Assembly: GCA_020024115.1 (NCBI GenBank)
Contig: JAHHUF010000042.1
Location: 1-13,780, forward strand
Direction: 5' to 3'
DNA length: 13,780 nt
Origin: Anaerofilum sp.
GTDB lineage: Bacteria > Bacillota > Clostridia > Oscillospirales > Ruminococcaceae
Below the pieces are notes generated by a model. That model saw only the letters and a list, made by a program, of their open reading frames with translations. It was not told where the DNA came from and did no database searches. Position numbers and translations under genes: made by a program. Within the stretch, counting starts at the first letter, position 1. Every line of letters starts with the position of its first letter. This document shows, piece by piece, positions 7,233-13,780 of this stretch.

Positions 7233-7270
7233 TTTACTCATCTCCTTCCCAATAGCGAAACCATCGCTGT

Positions 7271-7753
7271 TTAATTTGCAGCAACAGTGTCCAAATCGTT
7301 CACAAACAATTTTTCGCAGTCGATATTCAGAACGGTTCCTTCATTATGAGTAGAGATTGAAGCAATATACTTTGCCGCAACATCTCCCGGAGGGGTTGCA
7401 GAAATACTTCCCTTTGAAATGGTCACAACTTCTGAAACACTATCTACAATCAAACCAATGTGCATTTCATTGATATCAATTACCACAATACAAGTTTTAT
7501 CATCGTATGCTCGTTCTTCCAATCCCAGTTTCATCCGCATATCAATGACCGGAATTACTTTACCACGCAAATTGATAATACCTTTGATATACTCTGGCAA
7601 ATTGGGCAAGTGTGTCACTCTTTGTACTGTAATAATTTCCAACACATAGCGCAGTTCTACACTATGCAGCATTTCATTGATATAAAACAGCAAGAAACGG
7701 TCTTCCAATTCAAACTGTTTATCTTGCTCAATATTCAAAACTTCGCCCGCCAT
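7271..7753 (-). CDS. cheW: CheW, chemotaxis coupling protein
   Basis: CheW links receptors to the kinase CheA in the membrane-bound signalling array. The 160-aa protein has the SH3-like double barrel: the first strand set FLLFYINEMLHSVELRYVLEI (about 21-41), a linker THLPNLPEYIKGIINLRGKVIPVIDMR (about 47-73) containing the conserved INLRG-x-VIPVID motif, and HIGLIVDSVSEVV (about 98-110). A short charged N-terminal tail precedes the domain. There is no receiver domain, so this is CheW rather than CheV. ATG 7753 is 12 bases after the cheA stop and has AAGGAGG with a 7-base spacer. It follows cheA and precedes cheR, as in many Firmicutes core operons. Confidence 0.95.
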   Translation of the reverse strand: MAGEVLNIEQDKQFELEDRFLLFYINEMLHSVELRYVLEIITVQRVTHLPNLPEYIKGIINLRGKVIPVIDMRMKLGLEERAYDDKTCIVVIDINEMHIGLIVDSVSEVVTISKGSISATPPGDVAAKYIASISTHNEGTVLNIDCEKLFVNDLDTVAAN

Positions 7754-7765
7754 AACAGCTCCTCC

Positions 7766-9859
7766 TTACAGATTATTGATGATTGTGTTTGCATCCAAAA
7801 TCAAGCTGACTGTGCCATCGCCCAAAATACTGCAACCGGACAAGCCTTGTGCTTTGAGGTCATATTTGTTGAAGAATTTTGGGAAAGGCTTAACAACAAC
7901 CTGATATTCGCCCAGCAACTCATCTGCAAAAATGCAAGCATTTGCGGTGCTGTTTTCAATCTGAATCAAAATGCCGTCCATAATGTCACTATGCCTTGGC
8001 TCAATTTGATACATTTGATGCAATCTCAAAATTGGCAGACACTCACCACGAACCATAATCATCTCAGTACCGTTGGAGTTTTTGATTACCTGCTCAGGGC
8101 TTGTCATTTTAAAGGACTGCTTGATGGAAGTGATTGGCAAGGTAAATACAGTATCACCAATTGCCAAATTCATACCATCCACAATTGCCAATGTCAAAGG
8201 AATTTTGATGGTAAAGGTGCTTCCTTTGCCCAGTTCACTGTTGATGCTGATGCTGCCGCCAACCTTCTCAATGTTCTTGCGCACAACATCCATGCCCACA
8301 CCACGACCGGAGTATTCTGTTACTTCCTGATTTGTGGAGAATCCGGGCAGCATAATCAACTGGTATGCCTCTTTATCGGTATATTCGCTTTCCGGCTTGG
8401 TCAGCAAACCTTTATCTTTTGCTTTTGAAAGCAGCTTCTTGGGGTCAAGTCCGCAGCCATCATCCGAAACATCTAGCAAAATCTCTCCGCCAACATTGCG
8501 TGCAGACAAAATAACTTTACCCATTGCAGGTTTGCCATTGGCAACACGCTCATCAGGAAGCTCAATTGCATGGTCCATTGAATTTCGAATCATGTGCATC
8601 AGGGGGTCTGCAATGGCATCGTTAATGGTTTTGTCCATCTCAGTGTCGCCGCCAAATGTAACCAGTTCTGCCTGTTTGCCCAGCTTCTTCGCCATATCAC
8701 GCACAATACGACCCATTTTCTGGAAAGTGCCATGCAGTGGCAGCATACGAATACTCATTACAACATCCTGCAATTCGTCGGTCAGCTTGCGCAATTCACG
8801 CACAGATTTTGTAAAGTGATCCAAACGCAGTCCTTCCAAATCAGGGTCACGGGCCACCATAGATTCAGCGGTTACAATTTCACCCACCAAATCCATCAAG
8901 TGATCCAGTTTGGACTGATGCACGCTCACAAGGCTCTGTTTTACAGCTGCCTTTGTAGCTGGTGCTGCCTTTTCTGCTGCTGCGGGAGCCGCAGCTTTTG
9001 GGGCAGGGGCAGATGCCGCAGCCGGTGCAGCAGCCGGAACTTCTTCCCTTGCAGGCTCTGCTGGTTGTTCTGCTTGCTTTGCACTGGGTACATCTTCAGC
9101 AGACAAAATCTCATAAGATTTGATATTTAATGCCTGTTCAACAGTTTTCAAAACTTCATCTTCGGAATCGAAATTATGGCAAATCAAAATCAATCCGTTT
9201 TGAATAATTTCGGCACTTAAGCTCGAATCGTTCTCTGGATGAGCTGGAATTGACTCAACCAGTCCACAGCATCCTTGCAGCTGAGAAATCAACATAAAAG
9301 AACGCATATTTTCCATCTGACAGCCATCTTCAAAGAACACACGCACACGGAAAGCATTATTGTCCTCAATCAAAGCACCACTTTCCGCAGCAGGTACTGC
9401 CGCAGAAGCGGCGGCTGGGGCTGTTTGAGCTGGAGCCGCTGCTTCGCCTTTCATAATCGCCGCTTGTTCATGAAAGCTTTTGACCAGTTCCGACGCATCC
9501 GCAGGGGTATACTCCCCTGACTGAATTGCTGTGATTTCTTTTCTCAAAAAATCAGATGCCTGGAACACCAAATCGAACAGTTCATCAAAAACAATATCCA
9601 ATTTGGCAATATCCTCACGGATAATATAGAAAACATCCTCAACGGCATGTGCCAAAGTGGACATCCCTTCATATTCCAGCATCGCCGCAGACCCTTTGAT
9701 GGTATGGGTAATTCTGAAAATTGAGTTAATATTGTTTTCACTGATGGTTTTTGCTTTTTCAGATTCCAGCAAAATCTCGTCCAGTTGGTCTAACAATTCA
9801 TTTGTTTCATAGATAAATGCCTCTATTAAGGATTCCATTCCTGCATCCACATCATTCAT
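7766..9859 (-). CDS. cheA: CheA, chemotaxis sensor histidine kinase
   Basis: CheA autophosphorylates and passes the phosphate to CheY and CheB. The 697-aa protein shows all five domains. P1 (1-130) has phospho-acceptor His52 in ITHTIKGSAAM. A P2-like domain (about 168-255) is flanked by two Ala/Pro-rich linkers (139-160 and 257-307). P3 dimerisation (308-375) starts VSVHQSKLDHLMDLVGEIV. The P4 ATPase (about 376-555) has the N box MIRNSMDHAIE with Asn426, DVSDDGCGLDP, GRGVGMDVV and GKGSTFT. The P5 CheW-like domain covers 556-697. The P2-like region implies a separate CheY, which is not encoded in this window. ATG 9859 follows GAGGGTG by 8 bases. It heads the operon cheA-cheW-cheR-cheB-yjfB-like. 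Confidence 0.97.
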   Translation of the reverse strand: MNDVDAGMESLIEAFIYETNELLDQLDEILLESEKAKTISENNINSIFRITHTIKGSAAMLEYEGMSTLAHAVEDVFYIIREDIAKLDIVFDELFDLVFQASDFLRKEITAIQSGEYTPADASELVKSFHEQAAIMKGEAAAPAQTAPAAASAAVPAAESGALIEDNNAFRVRVFFEDGCQMENMRSFMLISQLQGCCGLVESIPAHPENDSSLSAEIIQNGLILICHNFDSEDEVLKTVEQALNIKSYEILSAEDVPSAKQAEQPAEPAREEVPAAAPAAASAPAPKAAAPAAAEKAAPATKAAVKQSLVSVHQSKLDHLMDLVGEIVTAESMVARDPDLEGLRLDHFTKSVRELRKLTDELQDVVMSIRMLPLHGTFQKMGRIVRDMAKKLGKQAELVTFGGDTEMDKTINDAIADPLMHMIRNSMDHAIELPDERVANGKPAMGKVILSARNVGGEILLDVSDDGCGLDPKKLLSKAKDKGLLTKPESEYTDKEAYQLIMLPGFSTNQEVTEYSGRGVGMDVVRKNIEKVGGSISINSELGKGSTFTIKIPLTLAIVDGMNLAIGDTVFTLPITSIKQSFKMTSPEQVIKNSNGTEMIMVRGECLPILRLHQMYQIEPRHSDIMDGILIQIENSTANACIFADELLGEYQVVVKPFPKFFNKYDLKAQGLSGCSILGDGTVSLILDANTIINNL

Positions 9860-9901
9860 AAGTGTTCACCCTCTTGTCGCTCATTGTATGAATTATATGC
9901 C

Positions 9902-9930
9902 ATATTACTATTATCCTACATTTTTGCAAA
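9902..9930 (-). promoter_or_regulatory. Putative sigma-A-like promoter of the chemotaxis operon
   Basis: On the - strand TTTGCA (9930-9925) and TAATAT (9907-9902) are separated by 17 bases, about 40 bases ahead of the cheA start. An alternative -10 TATAAT (9897-9892) lies just downstream. I looked for a SigD-type box (TAAA-N15-GCCGATAT) ahead of cheA and did not find one. Confidence 0.5.
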
Positions 9931-9936
9931 AATGTA
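9917..9936. repeat. Perfect 20-bp palindrome overlapping the cheA -35 box
   Basis: TACATTTTTG is followed directly by its exact inverse complement CAAAAATGTA. The - strand copy contains the TTTGCA -35 candidate of cheA (9930-9925), and the other edge is 20 bases from the + strand promoter at 9956. There is no T-tract in terminator position, so it is more likely a binding site for a dimeric regulator than a terminator. Confidence 0.7.
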
Positions 9937-9955
9937 AGTACCAAATCAGCTTTTT

Positions 9956-9984
9956 TTGAAAGATTTTTAATTTTTTTGTATAAA
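9956..9984 (+). promoter_or_regulatory. Upstream promoter candidate for the FliK-like unit
   Basis: TTGAAA (9956-9961) and TATAAA (9979-9984) are 17 bases apart. This would give a ~265-base leader, so it is probably secondary to the promoter at 10104. The AT-rich spacer raises the chance of a spurious match. Confidence 0.4.
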
Positions 9985-10103
9985 ACAGCCTTTTAGGTAT
10001 TGATTTTTGCCGTTTTCATGCGATAACTTTGTATAGGATATACTATAATTCTCTCAGATTTTTCAATTTTTTCAAGTAGTTTTCCATTTCTATTGAAAAA
10101 ACT

Positions 10104-10133
10104 TTGATTTTTACTCATTAGTTTTTGTATAAT
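10104..10133 (+). promoter_or_regulatory. Main promoter candidate for the FliK-like gene
   Basis: TTGATT (10104-10109) and a perfect TATAAT (10128-10133) are 18 bases apart. Transcription would begin near 10140, leaving a leader of about 118 bases before the TTG start. Confidence 0.55.
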
Positions 10134-10171
10134 AATAGATGAAGACTCTTTAAAGATAACAGAGCAAAAGC

Positions 10172-10248
10172 CTGCATCATTCGATTTTGATGAAATATTA
10201 TGCAGAAACCAGCGTTGTGAAGCGTTTAAATTCTTTTATGCAGAGGAG
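10172..10248 (+). promoter_or_regulatory. 5' leader with alternative pairings reaching the ribosome site
   Basis: The 9-mer TTATGCAGA occurs twice, at 10198-10206 and 10236-10244. The second copy runs into the ribosome site AGAGGAG (10242-10248). A single upstream CTGCAT (10172-10177) can pair with the ATGCAG of either copy, so the two pairings exclude each other. A smaller hairpin CATCA/TGATG (10175-10179/10188-10192) competes with the first. This resembles a switch, but the stems are short and no known riboswitch motif is visible. Confidence 0.35.
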
Positions 10249-10257
10249 AAAGCAAAG

Positions 10258-11670
10258 TTGGCCGAATTACTGAAAGTAACAACCCCTATTATCAATAAAA
10301 ATCAACCGGTTCAGCAACCTGCACCAACCAACACCCCGGGCGTATTAAATGTTCAGGATGCTTCCAAGGTTTTGCAGACACACAACCAAACCGATATGAT
10401 GAAGGACGGCAACGCAACATTGGAAAACTCCAGTGCTCCTGCAATGCTGCTGAATCTGCTCAAAGACCCTGCTGTGGCTGCATCCTACTTGAAAAACATT
10501 TCTTTTCTGGAAGAAATCTTTAAGCTGCTGCCCGCAAACAATCGAACAATGACCTCTGAAATCGAGCAATTGTTTGGTTCCATGATGCTGCCAGAAAATG
10601 AAATTGCTCCCGAAATGATGCGGCAGGGTGAAACTGCAACCCTTCTGCGGGGTGAACTGTTTGATTTTTTGCGTGAAATCAACAATGCTCCTTCTGCACC
10701 AAATGATTTGCAGACAGCAATAGCAAACTTTCTGCGTGCTGCAAACAGTTTGCTGTGCAGGGAGGATATTCGAGGGGCGGTTTACAACAATCTCCAATTT
10801 TTGCGCAAATCTCTCAACAGCAGCAAAGATTTAACCTTAAAAATCGACCAACTTTTGGAGCGTCTGTCTTCCAGCAATGAAAAGGAATTTCCTGAAATCA
10901 AAAAAGAAATCCTTTCGTTTTTAAACGATGTTAACAGCAGTATTTTGTATAACGAAAAGCTAGATAAGGTACTTTCTATTTTAAAATATAATCTTTCGCG
11001 TTATAATGGAAACGAAGACTATTTCCACGAAGCCGCTTTTTTGCTGCGTCAGCATTTAAACGGTCCCCAGCGGCGACGTTTTTCCTCTCTTGCTGAACAA
11101 TTTTTGAATCAGTTGGCGGCTGGCAGAGTTCACGAAGACCTTAAATTCGGTTCTTCACGGGTTATGGACACTTTAACAAAACTGCTCTCTCTGCATTCTT
11201 CCAACGAAGGGCTGTCCCCTGGAGATGAAGCAAAAATCGAACAAATTCTCCACAGCCTTTTGTCCTCTCCCTGCAACTTTACTCCTTTGCTGCATTTTAT
11301 CATTCCCGTTGACTATATGGGAATGCGCTCTTTTGCAGAAGTTTGGGTAAACCCTGACAGCGACGAAAAAGATATGCCAAAAGGTGCTGGACATGGTGTA
11401 CATTTTCTTTTGGTAATTGATGCCGAGGGTGTGGGGCGTTTTGAAGCAGATGTTTATGTTCATGACAAAATTGTTGATTTCAACTTGCTGTGCCCCCCTG
11501 GTTTAGAGAGTGCATTTTCTAAACTTTCCAAACCATTGGCGCAAACATTTACCTCATTGGACTATCGTGTTGGCTCCATTGATTTTGGGCCATTGGAGCG
11601 GCCTCGTTCTTTGATGGAGGCTTTTAAATCACTGCCATATAAAAGGATGGGATTGGATGTCAAAATTTAA
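10258..11670 (+). CDS. FliK-like/YlqG-like protein (flagellar hook-length control C-domain resemblance)
   Basis: This 470-aa protein starts at TTG 10258, supported by AGAGGAG 9 bases upstream. It has a Pro/Gln/Asn-rich N-terminal tail (about 1-45), a long helical middle (about 60-330) with many Leu, and a C-terminal domain (about 345-470) with a pattern typical of FliK C-terminal domains: hydrophobic strand, Gly turn, alternating strand (HFLLVIDAEGVGRFEADVYV), then a Leu-rich helix and a final strand before the end. FliK secretes itself, measures hook length and signals FlhB to change export specificity. Here the next gene is a small FlhB C-domain homologue that overlaps it by 14 bases, as in Bacillus ylqG-ylqH. 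The role of such pairs is not known. The FliK assignment rests on pattern and context, not on a firm motif. Confidence 0.6.
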   Translation: MAELLKVTTPIINKNQPVQQPAPTNTPGVLNVQDASKVLQTHNQTDMMKDGNATLENSSAPAMLLNLLKDPAVAASYLKNISFLEEIFKLLPANNRTMTSEIEQLFGSMMLPENEIAPEMMRQGETATLLRGELFDFLREINNAPSAPNDLQTAIANFLRAANSLLCREDIRGAVYNNLQFLRKSLNSSKDLTLKIDQLLERLSSSNEKEFPEIKKEILSFLNDVNSSILYNEKLDKVLSILKYNLSRYNGNEDYFHEAAFLLRQHLNGPQRRRFSSLAEQFLNQLAAGRVHEDLKFGSSRVMDTLTKLLSLHSSNEGLSPGDEAKIEQILHSLLSSPCNFTPLLHFIIPVDYMGMRSFAEVWVNPDSDEKDMPKGAGHGVHFLLVIDAEGVGRFEADVYVHDKIVDFNLLCPPGLESAFSKLSKPLAQTFTSLDYRVGSIDFGPLERPRSLMEAFKSLPYKRMGLDVKI

Positions 11671-11950
11671 AAATAAGGCAGTTGCATTGAAATACAATGC
11701 TGAGCAAGACCTTGCTCCTGTTGTAATTGCGTCAGGCTATGGAGAAGTGGCCGAAAATATTATCGATATTGCCGAACAACGGGGAATTCCCGTATATCGT
11801 GATGATAGTGCTGCATCCATGCTGTGTATGCTGGATGTTGGTACAACTATTCCACAGGAAATGTATCAGTTGGTTGCTGCAATTTATGTTCAAATCCTAA
11901 ATGCTGCTGCCCAAATGCATAACAATCCGCATGAGTTTCCACCGCAATAA
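11657..11950 (+). CDS. Small FlhB C-domain homologue (YlqH/FhlB-like)
   Basis: This 97-aa protein matches the cytoplasmic C-terminal domain of FlhB/YscU export-switch proteins, without the membrane part. It shows KAVALKYNAEQDLAPVV (8-24), then GYGEVAENIIDIAEQRGIPVYRD (about 28-50), then the region of small-residue helix and TTIPQEMYQLVAAI. In full FlhB an NPTH motif is self-cleaved before the VALKY strand; here the protein begins near that point and NPTH is absent, so autocleavage is not expected. Such FlhB-like fragments can replace the cleaved half of FlhB in some bacteria; here that is inference. ATG 11657 lies inside the upstream gene (overlap 14 bases) with AAAGG about 10 bases upstream, so translation is probably coupled. 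Confidence 0.85.
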   Translation: MSKFKNKAVALKYNAEQDLAPVVIASGYGEVAENIIDIAEQRGIPVYRDDSAASMLCMLDVGTTIPQEMYQLVAAIYVQILNAAAQMHNNPHEFPPQ

Positions 11951-11964
11951 TATTTTTTAAACAT

Positions 11965-11981
11965 CAGCAGATTTTCTGCTG
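11965..11981 (+). other. Intercistronic hairpin
   Basis: CAGCAGA (11965-11971) and TCTGCTG (11975-11981) form a 7-bp stem with a TTT loop, 14 bases after the FlhB-like stop and just ahead of the AAGGAGG of the next gene. No T-tract follows, so it is not a terminator. It may be a processing or stabilising structure between cotranscribed genes. Confidence 0.4.
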
Positions 11982-12000
11982 TTAATAAGGAGGTCTTCAT

Positions 12001-13239
12001 ATGGACAATTATATCGCCCGACAACCAATTGTTGGTCGCAACGGAAATGTGGTGGCGTATGAGCTACTTTACTACCAAGACAACAGCGCTGCATACAATG
12101 CACATGATGCCAATACGGCACAGGCAATTATTCAATTTTTTAATCAACTGGATGAATCCTCTTTTTTGGATAGCAAAGAGGCCTTTCTCACCTTTACTCC
12201 AAACCTTTTGATGCAAAATATTCCTCGTGTATTTGATTGTCACAAATTGGTAATTCAAATTGAAGACAATATTTTGGTACACCCTGTTGCACGCATGATG
12301 CTTCAACGGTACAAGAAACAAGGCTATCGTTTGGCTTTGGTTGGCTTTCAGTTTAACAGCCGTTATATGGACATTCTGCCCATGGTTGATATTTTGCGTA
12401 TCAACTTTGACCACATCACTCAAGAGCAGTTGGACACTCTGCGTTCTGTTGCAGCTGAATTTCATCTCAAACTTGCTGCCTATCATGTAGACACTCTTGA
12501 AGCACGGGAGTTGGCAGAAAAATGTGAGTTTGATTATATACAAGGAAAAGCAGTTGCTGAAATTGCTCGTTCCCGTGCACAAAAAACTTCTCAGCATTTA
12601 AAAACCAATTTCTTCCGCCTCATGGCAGCCATCACTCGTGAAGAGCCTGATTTGAACGAAATCGCTCAAATCATCAGCACTGATGTTACATTAACCTTCT
12701 CTTTGCTCAAAATGGTTAACTCCTCTTATTTCTCCATGCCAAACCGTGTTAAAGATATTAAGCAGGCTTTGACCGTCTTGGGATTGGGGCAGTTGCGTCA
12801 ATGGATTTACCTGTTGAGTTTTGGCGGTGAAGACAATTTGACAGATGAACTGATTAAAGTTTCTTTCCAGCGTGCTGTCTTCTGTCAAAATCTTTCTCAA
12901 AGTGTTCCCAACTTCCCTCTGGCTTTCAGCGAAGCATATATGTTGGGCATGTTCTCGGTTTTGGATCAGCTTTTGGATGTTCCAATGGAAGATGCACTGG
13001 CTTCTCTGCCCATTTCGGATGAACTCAAAAACGGTCTGATTCATCAAGAAGGTGATTGCGGTGCAATGTATCTGCTTGCTGCTGCTTATGAGCAAGGTGA
13101 GTGGCACAAGGTAAACAAGTATGCAGAACAGCTTCAGATTCCTTTGAATATCATTGCACAGCAATATTTGGAGGCTGTAAGCTATGTAAATGTAACTTGG
13201 AACAACCTGATGGAGCCTTTTGAAAACGGTTCTATTTAA
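12001..13239 (+). CDS. EAL-HDOD signalling protein (YuxH-like), EAL domain degenerate
   Basis: The 412-aa protein has an N-terminal EAL-like domain (1-190) starting YIARQPIVGRNGNVVAYELLYY, then a C-terminal HDOD domain (about 200-400). EAL proteins hydrolyse the second messenger c-di-GMP, but here the signature is YELL. The catalytic Asp pair is absent: the expected IDDFG segment reads LVGFQF (113-118), and the metal-binding acidic residues are not found, while QGKAVAE replaces the QGY-type loop. HDOD is shown by LNEIAQIISTDVTLTFSLLKMVNSSYFS and the VKDIKQALTVLGLGQLRQWI helix. Such proteins are usually non-catalytic c-di-GMP-linked regulators, often in motile bacteria. ATG 12001 has AAGGAGG with a 7-base spacer. 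It is the third gene of the FliK-like unit and ends before the strong terminator at 13292. Confidence 0.9.
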   Translation: MDNYIARQPIVGRNGNVVAYELLYYQDNSAAYNAHDANTAQAIIQFFNQLDESSFLDSKEAFLTFTPNLLMQNIPRVFDCHKLVIQIEDNILVHPVARMMLQRYKKQGYRLALVGFQFNSRYMDILPMVDILRINFDHITQEQLDTLRSVAAEFHLKLAAYHVDTLEARELAEKCEFDYIQGKAVAEIARSRAQKTSQHLKTNFFRLMAAITREEPDLNEIAQIISTDVTLTFSLLKMVNSSYFSMPNRVKDIKQALTVLGLGQLRQWIYLLSFGGEDNLTDELIKVSFQRAVFCQNLSQSVPNFPLAFSEAYMLGMFSVLDQLLDVPMEDALASLPISDELKNGLIHQEGDCGAMYLLAAAYEQGEWHKVNKYAEQLQIPLNIIAQQYLEAVSYVNVTWNNLMEPFENGSI

Positions 13240-13291
13240 CTTATACGATATAACCCACACCTTAAAAGTGCAATATTCTGAAATAGCCTAC

Positions 13292-13333
13292 AATCAATCC
13301 CTCAGACAACTGTTTGGGGGATTGATTTTTTAT
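13292..13333 (+). terminator. Terminator of the FliK-like/EAL-HDOD unit
   Basis: AATCAATCCC (13292-13301) pairs with GGGATTGATT (13318-13327); inner CAGAC/GTTTG pairs lengthen the stem to about 15 bp with an AACT loop, followed by TTTTATTC. It is 50 bases after the last stop codon. Confidence 0.9.
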
Positions 13334-13482
13334 TCAACAAAAAATATTTTAGGAGACAATTGGTACAATCTTTTTTTGCCTCTGATGGTCTATATTGTTT
13401 TTGTTATACATTAACTCTAAAATATTTATTCGTAAATTGCAAGTGCAAGTTGGACACCCACATGGTAAAAATTTGTTAAATA

Positions 13483-13780
13483 GTGTCTACACAAGTTCAA
13501 GCCAAAACAGCACACCAAATAGCAATGCAACGAATATGCACTGCTGCCAGAAATGAAGCTGTATGTTTGGCATATCGTGTGGCAATTCCTCGCCAACGCT
13601 TCAGGTGTAAAAAAGCATTCTCCACCAAATGCCGCAGTCGATACAGATAACGGTCGTAATCCCGCTGTTCTTTACGATTTCGTTTGGAGGGAATGACAAC
13701 GTTCATTCCTGCACCAGTGGCATAGGCAAGGATCTGATTGGTGTCATATCCCCGGTCAGCTAACAGGCTTTCTGCGGATA
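13483..13780 (-). mobile_element. IS5-family (IS427-like) insertion sequence, 3' end only
   Basis: The element runs off the right edge. Its boundary is set by inference: the transposase stop is at 13497, and the sequence TA followed by GTGTCTACAC (13481-13492) is a plausible TA target site and the start of an inverted repeat. The other end lies outside the window, so neither can be confirmed. Nothing upstream appears interrupted; it sits behind the terminator at 13292-13333. Confidence 0.6.
13497..13780 (-). CDS. IS5-family transposase, C-terminal part (partial)
   Basis: The frame is open to the window edge, giving the last 93 residues. The strongest match is the DDE C-terminal block HLVENAF.LKRWRGIATRYAK, where the Glu of LVENAF is the third catalytic residue. 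LLADRGYD near the left part is the second Asp block. This LKR(W/F)R.IATRY pattern is typical of the second ORF of IS427-type elements, which often use a -1 frameshift; the first part is outside the window. An internal ATG at 13706 exists, but the upstream residues match the family, so the true start lies beyond 13780. Confidence 0.9.
   Translation of the reverse strand, partial: SAESLLADRGYDTNQILAYATGAGMNVVIPSKRNRKEQRDYDRYLYRLRHLVENAFLHLKRWRGIATRYAKHTASFLAAVHIRCIAIWCAVLA

Larger units (their letters stand above)
9860..10257. other. Divergent intergenic region between cheA and the FliK-like gene
   Basis: These 398 bases contain no convincing gene and are strongly AT-rich. Moving right from cheA, they hold the cheA ribosome site and promoter candidates, a perfect 20-bp palindrome (9917-9936), two sigma-A-like + strand promoters (9956-9984 and 10104-10133), further TATAAT-like boxes near 10038-10050 without a good -35, and a ~115-base leader with a repeated 9-mer before the TTG start at 10258. 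The layout fits control of two divergent motility units from one region. Confidence 0.7.

Noticed and set aside
7460..8428. 322-aa + strand open frame across cheW and cheA
   Set aside because: It is antisense to two clear genes and follows their codon pattern; its sequence shows no family resemblance and has no ribosome site.
9956..10060. SigD (TAAA-N15-GCCGATAT) promoter for motility
   Set aside because: TAAA and GCCG fragments are present but not at the 15-base spacing required.
10140..10257. c-di-GMP-I (GEMM) riboswitch in the FliK-like leader
   Set aside because: A short AGAGCAAAAGCC stretch looks like part of the GEMM motif, but the conserved ACGCAAAGC and GCCUA segments and the proper stems are missing.
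13220..13414. 64-aa + strand open frame after the EAL-HDOD gene
   Set aside because: It begins inside the preceding gene and spans the terminator hairpin; no ribosome site or family match.
1..13780. CRISPR array, prophage or integrative element spanning the window
   Set aside because: No regularly spaced repeats, integrase, phage structural genes or att-like repeats were seen; the tRNA-Arg is not followed by an integrase or a repeat of its 3' end.

Overview
The window looks like chromosome from a low-GC, motile, Gram-positive bacterium. I infer a Clostridia lineage, possibly Oscillospiraceae-like. The grounds are strong AGGAGG-type ribosome sites, frequent TTG/GTG starts, an ECF-type vitamin transporter, a YjfB-type motility peptide, and a YlqG/YlqH-like (FliK-like/FlhB-like) pair. 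The genus cannot be fixed from the sequence alone.

Layout from left to right: (1) 1-1630, + strand: a type III pantothenate kinase (CoaX) homologue whose key catalytic motifs are altered, followed by an ECF S-component of the pantothenate (PanT-like) type, then a terminator. (2) 1648-1852: a tRNA-Arg(CCG) gene with its own promoter and terminator. (3) 1960-3201: an unrecognised 413-aa protein with a charged C-terminal tail. (4) 3346-4909, - strand: a DUF1961 (YesU-like, lectin-fold) protein and an RNase Z-like metallo-beta-lactamase-fold hydrolase. (5) 5044-9930, - strand: a compact chemotaxis operon, cheA-cheW-cheR-cheB plus a YjfB-like motility peptide. A strong hairpin terminates it, and a perfect 20-bp palindrome overlaps its putative promoter. 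(6) 9860-10257: a divergent intergenic region with several sigma-A-like promoters and a leader with alternative pairings. (7) 10258-13333, + strand: a FliK-like protein, an overlapping small FlhB C-domain homologue, and a degenerate EAL plus HDOD signalling protein, closed by a strong terminator. (8) 13483-13780: the 3' end of an IS5-family (IS427-like) element cut by the window edge.

The centre of the window is a motility and signalling locus. CheA, CheW, CheR and CheB form the receptor kinase core and its methylation/adaptation enzymes. The CheA P2-like region implies a CheY encoded elsewhere. On the other side of the shared intergenic region are proteins related to flagellar export switching and a likely non-catalytic EAL/HDOD output protein. 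The two flanks would therefore be co-controlled if the central palindrome is an operator (inference).

Most genes belong to known families. The observations that best merit a second look are the CoaX-like protein with substituted active-site motifs next to a vitamin transporter, the palindrome over the cheA promoter, the repeat-bearing leader before the FliK-like gene, and the FliK-like/FlhB-like pair itself. I found no CRISPR array, prophage, or clearly new multi-gene system.
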